Of a DNA stretch of 64,000 nt, positions 38,367 to 48,032 are shown piece by piece. The DNA lies in contig NZ_LXYI01000042.1 in NCBI RefSeq assembly GCF_001650875.1, forward strand, positions 54,137 to 118,136. Direction: 5' to 3'. A program made the translations under genes and the position numbers. This DNA is from Sulfitobacter sp. EhC04. GTDB taxonomy: Bacteria; Pseudomonadota; Alphaproteobacteria; Rhodobacterales; Rhodobacteraceae. The notes under the pieces are model-generated. The model was not told the origin of the DNA. It made no database searches and saw nothing but the letters and a program-made list of their open reading frames with translations. Within the stretch, counting starts at the first letter, position 1. Each line of letters begins with the position of its first letter.

Positions 38367-39551
38367 ATGATTGCTTTTTTCGATGCAGGCCGCAAGAAGC
38401 TGCGGTTGCTGATCCTGACCCTTTTCGCCCTGGTCCTGGCTGCTTGCGAGCCGATGGCCATTGGCGGGCTGGCAAACACCGGCGGACCCAAGGTTGACAC
38501 CAGCGCACCGATCCCGGTTGCCCTGCTGGTCCCGCGCGGCGGTTCGGCCAGCGACGACCTGTTGGCACAAAACCTTGAAAACGCAGCGCGTCTGGCCATC
38601 CGGGACCTGGACGGCGTCAAGGTGGACCTGCGCGTCTACGGCACTGCTGGCAATGCAGGCACTGCCGCCAGCATGGCCTCCCAGGCCGTGTCTGAAGGGG
38701 CCAAGATCATTCTCGGGCCGGTTTACGGCGAATCCGCCAATGCCGCCGGGGTCGCGGTAGCGTCCCAGGGAGTGAACGTGCTGTCGTTCTCCAACAACAC
38801 GACCATTGCGGGCGGCAACGTCTTTGTGCTCGGGCCAACCTTTGCGTCCACCGCGAACCGGCTTGTCGGTCATGCCAAGCGCAGCGGCAAGGACCGGATC
38901 GTGATCCTGCATGGGCAGGATGTCGCCGGGCAACTGGGGCGCAACGCAATCCAGCAAGCGATCACTGCAAACGGCGCGACCCTCGCTGGCACCGTAGACT
39001 ATGCGCTCAGCCAGGAATCCGTCATCGCCTCCGTGCCACGGGTCAAGGCGGCGATGGACAGCGGCAATGCCAACGCGCTGTTCCTGACAACCTCTTCGGC
39101 CAGCGCCTTGCCGCTTTATGCGCAAATGCTGCCCGAGGCCGGTATTCAGGCCCCTGCAACACAGTTCATCGGCCTGACACGCTGGGACATTCCGCCTGCA
39201 ACCCTTGCCTTACCTGGCGTTCAAGGGGGATGGTTCGCCATGCCCGACCCCGGCGCGACGGGCGTTTTCCGGCAGAAATACAGCGCTGCATACGGGTCTG
39301 ACCCGCATCCTCTGGCCGGTCTCGCCTTTGACGGGATCGCGGCCATCGGAGCCTTGGCCAAGACCGGCAAATCCTCGGCCCTGTCCGGCGCATCCTTGAC
39401 GCAGGGGGCGGGCTTCCGGGGGGCAAGCGGTATTTTCCGCCTGCGCAAGGACGGCACCAATGAACGCGGTCTGGCCATTGCCGTGATCCGCAACAAGTCG
39501 GTTGTCATCCTCGACCCCGCGCCCAAGGCGTTTGGCGGCGCAGGGTCCTGA
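38367..39551 (+). CDS. LpoA-like penicillin-binding protein activator / periplasmic-binding lipoprotein
   Basis: Lipoprotein of 394 residues. A signal peptide (KKLRLLILTLFALVLAAC) ends in lipobox LAAC with Cys at about position 27. The rest is a type I periplasmic-binding fold: IPVALLVPRGGSASDDLLAQNL, then AKIILGPVYGESANAA and NVLSFSNN. This matches the C-domain of LpoA, which in enterobacteria activates PBP1A, and resembles Leu/Ile/Val-binding proteins. The rsmI-yraN neighbourhood is that of E. coli yraM (lpoA), which supports a cell-wall role. No TPR N-domain is present. Confidence 0.87.
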   Translation: MIAFFDAGRKKLRLLILTLFALVLAACEPMAIGGLANTGGPKVDTSAPIPVALLVPRGGSASDDLLAQNLENAARLAIRDLDGVKVDLRVYGTAGNAGTAASMASQAVSEGAKIILGPVYGESANAAGVAVASQGVNVLSFSNNTTIAGGNVFVLGPTFASTANRLVGHAKRSGKDRIVILHGQDVAGQLGRNAIQQAITANGATLAGTVDYALSQESVIASVPRVKAAMDSGNANALFLTTSSASALPLYAQMLPEAGIQAPATQFIGLTRWDIPPATLALPGVQGGWFAMPDPGATGVFRQKYSAAYGSDPHPLAGLAFDGIAAIGALAKTGKSSALSGASLTQGAGFRGASGIFRLRKDGTNERGLAIAVIRNKSVVILDPAPKAFGGAGS

Positions 39552-39558
39552 CCCGAAA

Positions 39559-42339
39559 GTGACAGCTTCCCTCTCCACAACAGTTTCAGGCGCGGACACC
39601 GATCCGCGCCTGATCTGCGCCCCAGAGCTTATTTTCGACGCGGATGCCGTTCATGCGGCCTTGCATGGGGCCTGCGAAAGCGCAGAGCCCGGTGCGCGCC
39701 GCGCCGCTGCGGTGGAGGTGCTGCGGGAGGTGCAGGAAAACGGCCGTGCCGAGATCGCGCGCAGCTTTGCCGCCGCCCCCTTCGATGCACGCGGCATGAC
39801 CCGGGCCTATACCTATCTCACCGACCAACTGGTCAGCGCCACACTGGACGTCGCCACGCGCCATTTGCACCCCAAACCCAACCCAACCGAGAGCGAACGC
39901 CTTTCGGTGATCGGGGTTGGCGGTTACGGGCGCGGGGAAATGGCACCGTTTTCCGATGTCGATCTGTTGTTCCTGATCCCCTACAAGGCCACGGCATGGA
40001 CCGAGAGTGTCGTGGAAAGCATGCTCTACATTCTGTGGGACATGAAAATGAAGGTGGGCCACGCCACCCGCACCATCAAGGATTGCATCAGGCTGGGTGC
40101 CGAAGACTATACCATCCAGACCGCCCTGCTGGAACACCGCTTTATCGCGGGCGACTGCAAGCTGGCAAAGGCACTTGATGCAAGGCTGGCCAGTGATCTT
40201 TTCGACGGCAAGGGCCGCGACTTCATCGAGGCCAAGCTGGAGGAACGGGACAAGCGTCACCTCAAACAGGGACAGCGCTATGTGGTGGAACCCAACGTCA
40301 AAGAGGGCAAGGGCGGGCTGCGCGACCTGCATTCGCTGTTCTGGATCGCCAAGCTGATCTATCACGTCGACCGGATCTCGGACCTCGTGGGCAAGGGTGT
40401 GTTCCGCCCCGATGAATACAACACCTTTCGAGCGGCCGAAGATTTTCTCTGGGCTGTGCGGGGGCATTTGCACCTGCTGGCCGGGCGGGCGACGGAGCAG
40501 CTGACATTTGACGTGCAGGTCCAGGTGGCCGAGGCGATGGGCTACCAGGATACCTGCGGCAGGCGCGGCGTCGAGATATTCATGCAGGCCTATTTCCGAC
40601 ACGCCACGGCGGTTGGTGACCTGACCCGGATCTTCCTGTCCAGCCTGGAAGCGATCCACGTCAAGGCGGAACCGCTGCTGGAACGGTTCTTCCGCCGCCG
40701 CCCCAAGATCAAGCAAGGCTATGAGGTGGTGCATAACCGCATCGCCATCTCCGACGACAAGGCGTTCCTGACAGACAAGCTGAACATGCTGCGGATTTTC
40801 GAAGAGGGTCTGCGGACAGGGATGCTGATTCATCCCAATGCCATGCGCCTGATCAAGGCGAATCTGCACTTGATTGATGACGACATGCGCGAAACGCCCG
40901 AGGCGCAGCGCATCTTCTTTGACTTGCTGCTGAAACACGGCAATCCCGAACGCGCGCTGCGCCGGATGAATGAACTGGGCGTGCTGGCCGCCTTCATTCC
41001 CGAATTCGAACCCATCGTCGCGATGATGCAGTTCAACATGTACCACAGCTATACTGTGGACGAACATATCATCCAGTGCATCGCCAATCTGGCCAAGATC
41101 GAAAAGCAGGAACTGGAAGAGGAATTGCCAGTCGCCTCCTCCATCCTCAAGCGGGGCGTGAACCGCAAGGTGATTTACACCGCGCTTCTGCTGCACGACA
41201 TTGCCAAGGGCCGCCCCGAGGATCACTCCGTTCTGGGGGCCAAGATGGCGCGCAAGATCGCGCCCCGGCTGGGGCTGTCACGGGCGGATGTGGATACCGT
41301 GGAATGGCTCGTGCGCTATCACCTTCTGATGTCGGACATGGCACAAAAGCGCGACATCGCCGACCCGCGCACCGTGCGCGACTTTGCCAAGGCGGTACAG
41401 ACTGTCCGACGGCTTGACCTGCTGTGCGTCCTGACGGTCTGCGACATTCGCGGCGTCGGGCCCAACACCTGGAACAACTGGAAAGCGGTGCTGATCCGCG
41501 CGCTCTATCGCCAAACTAAACGAGGCCTGCAAACCGGGCTTGAGGACATCAACCGCGAAAACCGTGGTGCCGAGGCCCGCAAGGCGTTGACCGAGGCCTT
41601 GGCGGATTGGCCCAGCAAGGACCTCAAGGCCGAAAAGGCGCGGCACTATCCGCCCTATTGGCAGGGTCTGCATGTCACCGCCCATGTCGCCTTTGCCAAT
41701 ATGCTGCGCGACATCGGTAATGGTGATGTGCGCATCGACCTGCACCCGGATGAGGACCGCGACGCCACCCGCGCCTGTTTTGTCATGGCCGACCATCCTG
41801 GCATCTTCTCGCGTCTGGCCGGTGCGCTGGCTCTGGTCGGCGCCAATGTCGTGGACGCCCGCAGCTACACCACCAAGGACGGGTTCGTCACAGATGCCTT
41901 CTGGATCCAGGATGCCGATGGCAACGCCTACGAGTCCGCCAAGCTTCCCCGCCTGCGCCAGATGATCGCCAAGACGCTGCGCGGCGAAGTTGTGGCGCGC
42001 GACGCACTGAAATCCCGCGACAAGGTCAAGAAGCGCGAAAAAGCCTTTCGCGTGCCCACGTCGATCACCTTCGACAACGAGGGTTCGGAAATCTATACCA
42101 TCATCGAGGTCGACACCCGCGACCGCCCCGGCCTGCTTTATGATCTGACGCGTTCACTGGCGGGGGCAAACGTCTATATCGCCAATGCCGTGATCGCGAC
42201 CTATGGCGCGCAGGTGGTCGATACCTTCTACGTCAAGGACATGTTCGGGCTGAAATACCATACGGTTGCCAAGCAGAAGATGCTGGAAAAACGCCTGCGC
42301 GAGGCGATTGCGGATGGCGCGGAACGGGCAGAAAAATAA
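39559..42339 (+). CDS. glnD: [Protein-PII] uridylyltransferase / uridylyl-removing enzyme
   Basis: GlnD of 926 residues, the nitrogen sensor that uridylylates PII when glutamine is low. The nucleotidyltransferase motif is GVGGYGRGEMAPFSDVDLL. The HD domain is LLLHDIAKGRPEDHS. Two ACT domains close the protein (CFVMADHPGIFSRLAGALA and IIEVDTRDRPGLLYDLTRSL, in part) and sense glutamine. Start is uncertain: GTG 39559, 7 bp after the lipoprotein stop, is preferred; a TTG at 39502 inside that gene would add 19 residues. The neighbours differ from enteric glnD. Confidence 0.95.
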   Translation: MTASLSTTVSGADTDPRLICAPELIFDADAVHAALHGACESAEPGARRAAAVEVLREVQENGRAEIARSFAAAPFDARGMTRAYTYLTDQLVSATLDVATRHLHPKPNPTESERLSVIGVGGYGRGEMAPFSDVDLLFLIPYKATAWTESVVESMLYILWDMKMKVGHATRTIKDCIRLGAEDYTIQTALLEHRFIAGDCKLAKALDARLASDLFDGKGRDFIEAKLEERDKRHLKQGQRYVVEPNVKEGKGGLRDLHSLFWIAKLIYHVDRISDLVGKGVFRPDEYNTFRAAEDFLWAVRGHLHLLAGRATEQLTFDVQVQVAEAMGYQDTCGRRGVEIFMQAYFRHATAVGDLTRIFLSSLEAIHVKAEPLLERFFRRRPKIKQGYEVVHNRIAISDDKAFLTDKLNMLRIFEEGLRTGMLIHPNAMRLIKANLHLIDDDMRETPEAQRIFFDLLLKHGNPERALRRMNELGVLAAFIPEFEPIVAMMQFNMYHSYTVDEHIIQCIANLAKIEKQELEEELPVASSILKRGVNRKVIYTALLLHDIAKGRPEDHSVLGAKMARKIAPRLGLSRADVDTVEWLVRYHLLMSDMAQKRDIADPRTVRDFAKAVQTVRRLDLLCVLTVCDIRGVGPNTWNNWKAVLIRALYRQTKRGLQTGLEDINRENRGAEARKALTEALADWPSKDLKAEKARHYPPYWQGLHVTAHVAFANMLRDIGNGDVRIDLHPDEDRDATRACFVMADHPGIFSRLAGALALVGANVVDARSYTTKDGFVTDAFWIQDADGNAYESAKLPRLRQMIAKTLRGEVVARDALKSRDKVKKREKAFRVPTSITFDNEGSEIYTIIEVDTRDRPGLLYDLTRSLAGANVYIANAVIATYGAQVVDTFYVKDMFGLKYHTVAKQKMLEKRLREAIADGAERAEK

Positions 42340-42357
42340 GGGCCGGATCGGCCGCCG

Positions 42358-42397
42358 CGGCTTGTGCGGGAAATCTGCGGATTTCCTGCACAAGCCG
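42358..42397. repeat. 40-bp hairpin between glnD and murJ
   Basis: Arms CGGCTTGTGCGGGAAATC and GATTTCCTGCACAAGCCG pair at 17 of 18 positions around a 4-nt loop, 18 bp after the glnD stop. No T run follows, so it is not a canonical intrinsic terminator. It may stabilise mRNA ends or be one copy of a dispersed palindromic repeat. Confidence 0.7.
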
Positions 42398-42459
42398 CCC
42401 CATTGCGCGGCTTCCCTGCAACGGCTAGGCAAAGTGCAACGCAATTCTCCGAGGCCGCC

Positions 42460-44001
42460 ATGAAACCCATCCGCCTGATGTCCGGCTTTTTCACCGTGGG
42501 TGTCTGGACCTTGCTCAGCCGGGTTCTGGGTTTCGTGCGCGAGGTGCTGCTTTTGTCGCTCATCGGGCCGGGGCCGGTGATGGATGCCTTTGTCGCCGCC
42601 TTCCGACTGCCCAACATGTTCCGCCGCTTCTTTGCCGAAGGCGCGTTCAACGCGGCATTTGTGCCGATGTTCGCCAAGAAGCTGGAAGGCGAAGAAGGGG
42701 CCGGGCGCTTTGCCCGCGATGCCTTTAACGGGCTGGGTATGGTGGTGCTGATCCTGACCGGGCTGGGCATGGTGTTCATGCCAGCGCTGGTCTGGGCCAC
42801 TGCCGAAGGGTTCGTGGGGGATGCGCGGTTCGACATGACCGTGGGTTTCGGTCGGATCGTTTTTCCCTACATCCTGTGCATGTCGCTGTCCGCGCTGTTT
42901 TCCGGCATTCTGAATGCCACAGGTCGCTTTGCCGTGGCTGCAGCGGCCCCGGTGCTGCTGAACATCTTTGTCATCACTGCGATGACCATCGGCGCGCTGA
43001 CCGGCGGCGCTGTGGTGAACTGGCTGATCTGGTCGATCCCGGTCGCGGGCCTTGCGCAGCTTGCCCTGACCTGGCGCGCCGCAGCTGATGCCGGATTTGC
43101 CCTGCGCCCCGGACGGCCCCGCTGGACGCCCGAGATGCGCAACATGATCGTCATCGCCCTGCCCGCCGCCCTGGCCTCCGGCGTGATGCAGATCAACCTG
43201 GTGGTCGGCCAATTGGTGGCCAGCCAATATGACAGCGCCGTGTCCTGGCTTTTTGCGGCAGACAGATTGTACCAGCTTCCGCTGGGGGTCGTGGGCATCG
43301 CCGTTGGCGTGGTGCTGTTGCCCGACCTGTCGCGCCGGTTGCGGGCGGGCGATGACGCGGGCGCGCGAGGCGCGCTCAGCCGGGCCGCCGAAATCTCTTT
43401 GGCGCTGACGATCCCTTCAGCTGTGGCGCTTGTGGTGGTGCCGCTGGCACTGGTGACGGTCCTGTTTCAGCGCGGTGCCGCCGACGTAGACGACAGCGCC
43501 GCCATCGCCACCGCCGTGACGATCTACGGCCTGGGTCTGCCCGCCTTTGTCCTGCAAAAGATCCTGCAACCGATCTACTTTGCCCGCGAAGACACCCGCC
43601 GCCCCTTCTACTTTGCCGTCGTGGCCATGGTGGTCAATGCCGCCCTCGCCATCGGGCTGGCCCCCGTCGTCGGCTGGATCGCCCCCGCCATTGCCGCAAG
43701 CCTTGCCGGATGGGTCATGTTCGCCTGTCTCGCGATCGGAGCCCGCAGATACGGCGCAGCCGCAAAATTCGACGCCCGGTTTCACAAACGGATCTGGCGG
43801 ATACTGGCAGCTTCTGCCGCGATGGGCCTGTGCCTCTGGGCCGCCAATGTCGCCTTCCAGCCCTTCCTTGGCATCCCGTGGTGGCGTGGCCTGACGCTTG
43901 TGGTGCTGATCTTGATCGGCGCGGTCAGCTATTTTGGCATTGGCCAGCTGATCGGTGCTTTCAAGCTCTCCGAATTCAAACGCGCCGTCCGGCGGGGTTG
44001 A
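42460..44001 (+). CDS. murJ: Lipid II flippase MurJ
   Basis: MOP-superfamily flippase of 513 residues with about 14 helices. Starts KPIRLMSGFFTVGVWTLLSRVLGFVREVLL (in part); the family motif FRLPNMFRRFFAEGAFNAAFVP carries the central Arg residues, and Arg-rich DLSRRLRAGD follows helix 7. It moves lipid-linked peptidoglycan precursor across the inner membrane. ATG 42460 has GAGG 5 nt upstream. Convergent with the rhomboid-like gene. Confidence 0.96.
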   Translation: MKPIRLMSGFFTVGVWTLLSRVLGFVREVLLLSLIGPGPVMDAFVAAFRLPNMFRRFFAEGAFNAAFVPMFAKKLEGEEGAGRFARDAFNGLGMVVLILTGLGMVFMPALVWATAEGFVGDARFDMTVGFGRIVFPYILCMSLSALFSGILNATGRFAVAAAAPVLLNIFVITAMTIGALTGGAVVNWLIWSIPVAGLAQLALTWRAAADAGFALRPGRPRWTPEMRNMIVIALPAALASGVMQINLVVGQLVASQYDSAVSWLFAADRLYQLPLGVVGIAVGVVLLPDLSRRLRAGDDAGARGALSRAAEISLALTIPSAVALVVVPLALVTVLFQRGAADVDDSAAIATAVTIYGLGLPAFVLQKILQPIYFAREDTRRPFYFAVVAMVVNAALAIGLAPVVGWIAPAIAASLAGWVMFACLAIGARRYGAAAKFDARFHKRIWRILAASAAMGLCLWAANVAFQPFLGIPWWRGLTLVVLILIGAVSYFGIGQLIGAFKLSEFKRAVRRG

Positions 44002-44012
44002 CGGCGCCGCGA

Positions 44013-44699
44013 TCACCGCCGCCTGAGGCCCGCACGCATCCGCGCCCATTCCCCCGGTGCCAGCAGGAAACACAAGGCAAAGCCGCAGAAGAACCCCGCA
44101 AGCTCGGCCACCCAAAGCGTACCGACCTCAAAAAACACACCCCAGAGCAATTGCAGCCCCATCAGCATGCCAATCAGGGAAAAGGCCCGTGCCTGTTGCG
44201 CGCCGGTTCCCGCCAGCGAGCGCCACAGGACAAAGGAATAGGCCCCGATCAGCCCATAGACATTGGGATAGGCCCCGGTCAGCCACATCGGATCATCCAG
44301 CAACAGCGCATAGATCACCGCCCCGCCGACACCCGACAGCACGAAAATGACCGCAAATGCCATCTGCCCCATGACCTCGGCCACCATCTTGCCCAGCGCC
44401 AGCAGCAGCACCATGGCAAATATGCCATGGGTAAAGCCCAGATGAACAAAGGAATAGGTCACGACCCGATGCAGCTCGGACACCGGAAACTGCCCATTCG
44501 CGACCATCCAGTCAAATATCTGCCCGGAAAAGCCGTAGTCCCGGACAAGGCCGAGCCGCCAACCCACGGCCCCCGGCCCGCCGATCAGACCGGCCTCGCC
44601 CAGTGACAGCCCTGCCTCCACCCCGGCGATGGCCAGAAAAAACAGGATCACGACGGGGGGCATCGGATTGACAGGTGGTTGGAAATCGGGTGCGGACAT
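44013..44699 (-). CDS. Rhomboid-family membrane protein lacking catalytic Ser and His
   Basis: Six-helix membrane protein of 228 residues with rhomboid architecture: the loop/TM2 motif TYSFVHLGFTHGIFAM keeps both His (86 and 91), though the following Asn is Ala. The TM4 motif, GASG-x-x-x-GLxGA in active enzymes, reads GAYPNVYGLIGAY, so Ser is Tyr144. The TM6 His (AHxGG) is Glu199 in WVAELAGFFCG. It should therefore be a proteolytically inactive pseudo-rhomboid, like iRhoms and Derlins in eukaryotes, perhaps binding membrane clients. ATG 44699 has AAGGAG upstream. Divergent from trpS. Confidence 0.8.
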   Translation of the reverse strand: MSAPDFQPPVNPMPPVVILFFLAIAGVEAGLSLGEAGLIGGPGAVGWRLGLVRDYGFSGQIFDWMVANGQFPVSELHRVVTYSFVHLGFTHGIFAMVLLLALGKMVAEVMGQMAFAVIFVLSGVGGAVIYALLLDDPMWLTGAYPNVYGLIGAYSFVLWRSLAGTGAQQARAFSLIGMLMGLQLLWGVFFEVGTLWVAELAGFFCGFALCFLLAPGEWARMRAGLRRR

Positions 44700-44772
44700 G
44701 GGCGCTCCTTGACGGCATTGGCCCCCATGAGTAAGCCGTGCCCACCGCCTTTTCCAGCCCCAGAGGTCATCC

Positions 44773-45792
44773 ATGTCCAAGACATCCTTTACCCCGCGCG
44801 TCTTTTCCGGGATTCAGCCCTCTGGGGGTCTGACGCTGGGCAACTATCTGGGCGCGATCAAGCGGTTCGTCTCGATGCAGGACGAGGCCTTCGAGACGAT
44901 CTATTGCATGGTCGATCTGCATGCGATCACGGCAAAATTCCTTGAGCCTGACGTTTTGAGCCGCAACACCCGCGAACTGGCGGCGGGTTTCATCGCCAGC
45001 GGCATCTCGCCCGAGAAATCCATCCTGATCAACCAAAGCCAGGTGCCGGAGCATGCCCAGCTTGCATGGATTTTCAATTGCGTCGCACGGATGGGCTGGA
45101 TGGGCCGCATGACACAGTGGAAGGACAAGGCGGGCAAGAATGCCGAGGCAGCCTCACTGGGGCTGTTCGCCTATCCGGCACTGATGGCCGCCGACATTCT
45201 GATCTATCATGCCACCCATGTCCCCGTCGGCGAAGACCAGAAACAACACCTTGAGCTGACCCGCGACATCGCGGCAAAGTTCAACCATGACTACGGCGTC
45301 GATTTCTTTCCGATCACCGAACCGGTGATCGAAGGGGCCGCGACCCGTGTCATGTCCCTGCGCGACGGGTCCAAGAAAATGTCGAAATCCGACCCGTCCG
45401 ACGCCAGCCGCATCAACATGACCGATGACGCCGATGCCATTGCCAAGAAGATTCGCAAGGCCAAGACCGACCCGGACGCCCTGCCGTCCGAAGCCAAGGG
45501 CCTGGACGACCGGCCAGAGGCACGCAACCTGGTGAACATCTACGCCGGTCTGTCAGAGCAAACCGTCGATCAGGTCCTTGCAGAGGTGGGCGGCCAACAG
45601 TTCGGCACATTCAAGCCGTTGCTGGCGGATCTGGCTGTCGCCAAGATGGCGCCGATCTCTTCCGAGATGGCGCGCCTGATGGATGACCCGGCAGAGATTG
45701 ACCGCATCCTGGCCAGGGGCGCGGAACAAGCCCGCGAGATCACGACACCTATCCTGAAAAAGACATATGAAATCATCGGGATGGTTGGCTGA
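44773..45792 (+). CDS. trpS: Tryptophan--tRNA ligase
   Basis: Class I synthetase of 339 residues. HIGH-like motif [13 protein letters not shown], the AxxxxMxADIL region [21 protein letters not shown] (in part) and KMSKS in [15 protein letters not shown]. The signature [17 protein letters not shown] is that of TrpRS. Complete and ordinary; its stop is 94 bp before the RTX protease start. Confidence 0.97.
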   Translation: MSKTSFTPRVFSGIQPSGGLTLGNYLGAIKRFVSMQDEAFETIYCMVDLHAITAKFLEPDVLSRNTRELAAGFIASGISPEKSILINQSQVPEHAQLAWIFNCVARMGWMGRMTQWKDKAGKNAEAASLGLFAYPALMAADILIYHATHVPVGEDQKQHLELTRDIAAKFNHDYGVDFFPITEPVIEGAATRVMSLRDGSKKMSKSDPSDASRINMTDDADAIAKKIRKAKTDPDALPSEAKGLDDRPEARNLVNIYAGLSEQTVDQVLAEVGGQQFGTFKPLLADLAVAKMAPISSEMARLMDDPAEIDRILARGAEQAREITTPILKKTYEIIGMVG

Positions 45793-45798
45793 CGCTGT

Positions 45799-45861
45799 AC
45801 GTTAGTAACCTGAAACTTAAGGTTCCTTAGGCGGCTTTCCGCTGCTAACCTGACATAGGTT
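45799..45861 (+). promoter_or_regulatory. Paired AACCT/AGGTT dyads and partial 19-bp motif upstream of RTX protease
   Basis: ACGTTAGTAA at 45799-45808 is identical to ten bases of the element upstream of the subtilase. AACCT-N8-AGGTT (45807-45824) and AACCT-N5-AGGTT (45847-45861) are two dyads whose shared TAACCTGA lies exactly 40 bp apart, near four helical turns. Together they look like a tandem operator in the 93-bp trpS-RTX gap. Confidence 0.45.
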
Positions 45862-45885
45862 CGTTTTTTTGTTCAGGGAAGTCTT

Positions 45886-48024
45886 ATGCCGACAGTTGTT
45901 GATAATTACACCGCCATCCTTTCAGACGCCAGTTGGTCGGGCGAGGCGGCGACACCCACTGTGGTGACCTATTCCTTTGAAACTGTAGCTCAGGACTATC
46001 TGCTTGATCAGGGCTATTCACAGGCCTACGTCGACAGCTTCCAGCAATTTTCGAATGCCCAGCAAGCCCTGGCCCAATCGGCGATGAACGCCTGGGCCGC
46101 GGCCTCCGGCATCATCTTTGTCGAGGTTGAACCCGGCGAAGGCGACATGCGGTTTGCCAATTACAATTTCAGCGAAGACCCGGGCAACGCCGGTTTTTCA
46201 GGCTATGCCTATTATCCCGGCCGAAGCATCGGGCAATATGGTGCCTACGAATACGACCTCGGCGGCGACGTTTTCATCAACACCAGCCGTGCAGGAAACA
46301 TGAGCTGGGGGCTTATCGCCCATGAGATCGGCCATGCCATCGGAATGGAGCATCCGTTCAGTGGCGACGTGATCCTGGACGCGCCCTATGACAATGGCAC
46401 CTACACCATCATGAGCTACAATCGCGGCTCCGTGAACCGACTGGGCCTCTTTGACGTGGAGGCCGCGCAGCATATCTATGGCGGGCCTGATTTCACCCCT
46501 TCGACCACCGGCGGCATCACCAGCTTTTCGCTCAACGAAGCGGCCCTGCGCGTCACCCAGGGCTGGGGCTACGCCGCCTCTGCCATCACGGGAACCAGCC
46601 TGGACGATGTGATCGCGGCTGGGGCCGGGGACGACACCATCGGCGGTTTCGCAGGCAATGACACCCTTTCCGGCGAGGGCGGGAACGACCGGATCGACGG
46701 TGCAGGCGGGAATGACCGGATCGACGGCGGCAGCGGGAATGACGACATCCGGGGCGGTGACGGCAACGATACGATCGTGGGTGGCGCGGGCAACGACACG
46801 CTTTTCGGCGGAGACGGCTCCTCGGACTTCACATTTGTCGATGTGCTCGACTTCTCCGGTGCTCAGTCCGATATTTTCGTCGACCTCGACCGGTTCGAGA
46901 CCAGCAACTTCTTGTCTGGCAATGCCGAAGGCGACGATATTGGCAACGATGTCCTATATGGTTTCGCAAATGTCCTGGGCGGTGCGGGCAACGACACGCT
47001 GGAAGGATCGCGTTACGACAACCTGATCCATGGCGGATACGGCGATGACAACATCGAAGGGGACAGTGGCAACGATACCCTGCGGGGCGGCGTCGGCAAC
47101 GACCAGATCCTGGGTGGCGAAATGGCCGATACCCTGCTGGGTGACGGCGGTTTTGACACGATTTTGGGGGACGAAGGCGATGATTACATCAACGGCGGCT
47201 TCGGTGCGGACCTGCTGCGCGGCGGCACCGGCAATGACCTGATCTATGGCGGAGACGGGTTTGACAACATCTATGGCGATGCGGGCAACGATACCCTTTT
47301 TGCCGGCGACAGCGCGGACCGTGTGTTCGGCGGCGACGGTAACGATCTGATCCGGGGCGGCGCGAACTTTGGCACCTCTGTCGATGGCCTGTTTGGCGAG
47401 GCCGGCAATGACACGATCTTTGGTGAAGCCGGCTTTGACCTGCTCAATGGCGGCGCTGGCGATGATTACCTGGATGGCGGTAACCAGGCCGATAACCTAT
47501 TTGGCGGTGCGGGCAACGATACGCTTCTAGGCGGCAACGGCCTTGACCGTCTGTTCGGCGGCACCGGCAACGATCTGCTGGACGGCGGGTCCATCGGTGA
47601 TGCGCTGCTAGGTCAGGAAGGCAACGATACCATGCTGGCCGGCGAAGGCGACGACCGCCTGCTGGGTGGTTCGGGCAACGATGACATCCAGGGCGGCACC
47701 GGCAACGATTCGCTATATGGCAACGCGGGTTTCGACACGCTGACCGGGGGCGCTGGCAATGACCTGCTGCGCGGTGACTTCAACGGCGATACCTTCGTGT
47801 TTAACGAGGGCCACGGACACGACACGATCATCGACTTTGACGCAAACAGCGGCCTGGAGGTGATCGACTTTTCAGGCATCTCCAGCTTCCGCGCCTTTAT
47901 CGACGTCATGCGGGAGGCCACCCAGGTCGGCAACTCGGTAGAGATTGTCACTGGCGTGGACAGTTCCATCATCCTGCTGGGTGTGGACCGGGCCGATCTG
48001 GACAGGGGCGATTTCCTGTACTGA
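45886..48024 (+). CDS. RTX-type M10 (serralysin-like) metalloprotease
   Basis: Protein of 712 residues. The catalytic domain carries the metzincin zinc motif HEIGHAIGMEH (146-156) and the Met-turn TIMSYNRG (174-181). From about residue 243 to 640 it consists of hemolysin-type Ca2+ repeats of the GGxGxDxhx type, dozens of copies. The C-terminus (SIILLGVDRADLDRGDFLY) is a type I secretion-type signal. There is no N-terminal signal peptide, as expected for ABC-exported RTX proteins, but no T1SS genes lie in the window. AGGGAAG precedes the ATG. Start of the accessory cluster. Confidence 0.93.
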   Translation: MPTVVDNYTAILSDASWSGEAATPTVVTYSFETVAQDYLLDQGYSQAYVDSFQQFSNAQQALAQSAMNAWAAASGIIFVEVEPGEGDMRFANYNFSEDPGNAGFSGYAYYPGRSIGQYGAYEYDLGGDVFINTSRAGNMSWGLIAHEIGHAIGMEHPFSGDVILDAPYDNGTYTIMSYNRGSVNRLGLFDVEAAQHIYGGPDFTPSTTGGITSFSLNEAALRVTQGWGYAASAITGTSLDDVIAAGAGDDTIGGFAGNDTLSGEGGNDRIDGAGGNDRIDGGSGNDDIRGGDGNDTIVGGAGNDTLFGGDGSSDFTFVDVLDFSGAQSDIFVDLDRFETSNFLSGNAEGDDIGNDVLYGFANVLGGAGNDTLEGSRYDNLIHGGYGDDNIEGDSGNDTLRGGVGNDQILGGEMADTLLGDGGFDTILGDEGDDYINGGFGADLLRGGTGNDLIYGGDGFDNIYGDAGNDTLFAGDSADRVFGGDGNDLIRGGANFGTSVDGLFGEAGNDTIFGEAGFDLLNGGAGDDYLDGGNQADNLFGGAGNDTLLGGNGLDRLFGGTGNDLLDGGSIGDALLGQEGNDTMLAGEGDDRLLGGSGNDDIQGGTGNDSLYGNAGFDTLTGGAGNDLLRGDFNGDTFVFNEGHGHDTIIDFDANSGLEVIDFSGISSFRAFIDVMREATQVGNSVEIVTGVDSSIILLGVDRADLDRGDFLY

Positions 48025-48032
48025 CCGCAGCG

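Noticed and set aside
39586..41226. 546-codon frame antisense to glnD
   Set aside because: Shadow of the conserved GlnD nucleotidyltransferase and HD regions.
46640..47780. Tandem repeats that could be mistaken for a repeat array or CRISPR
   Set aside because: They are the degenerate in-frame coding repeats for RTX calcium-binding nonapeptides.
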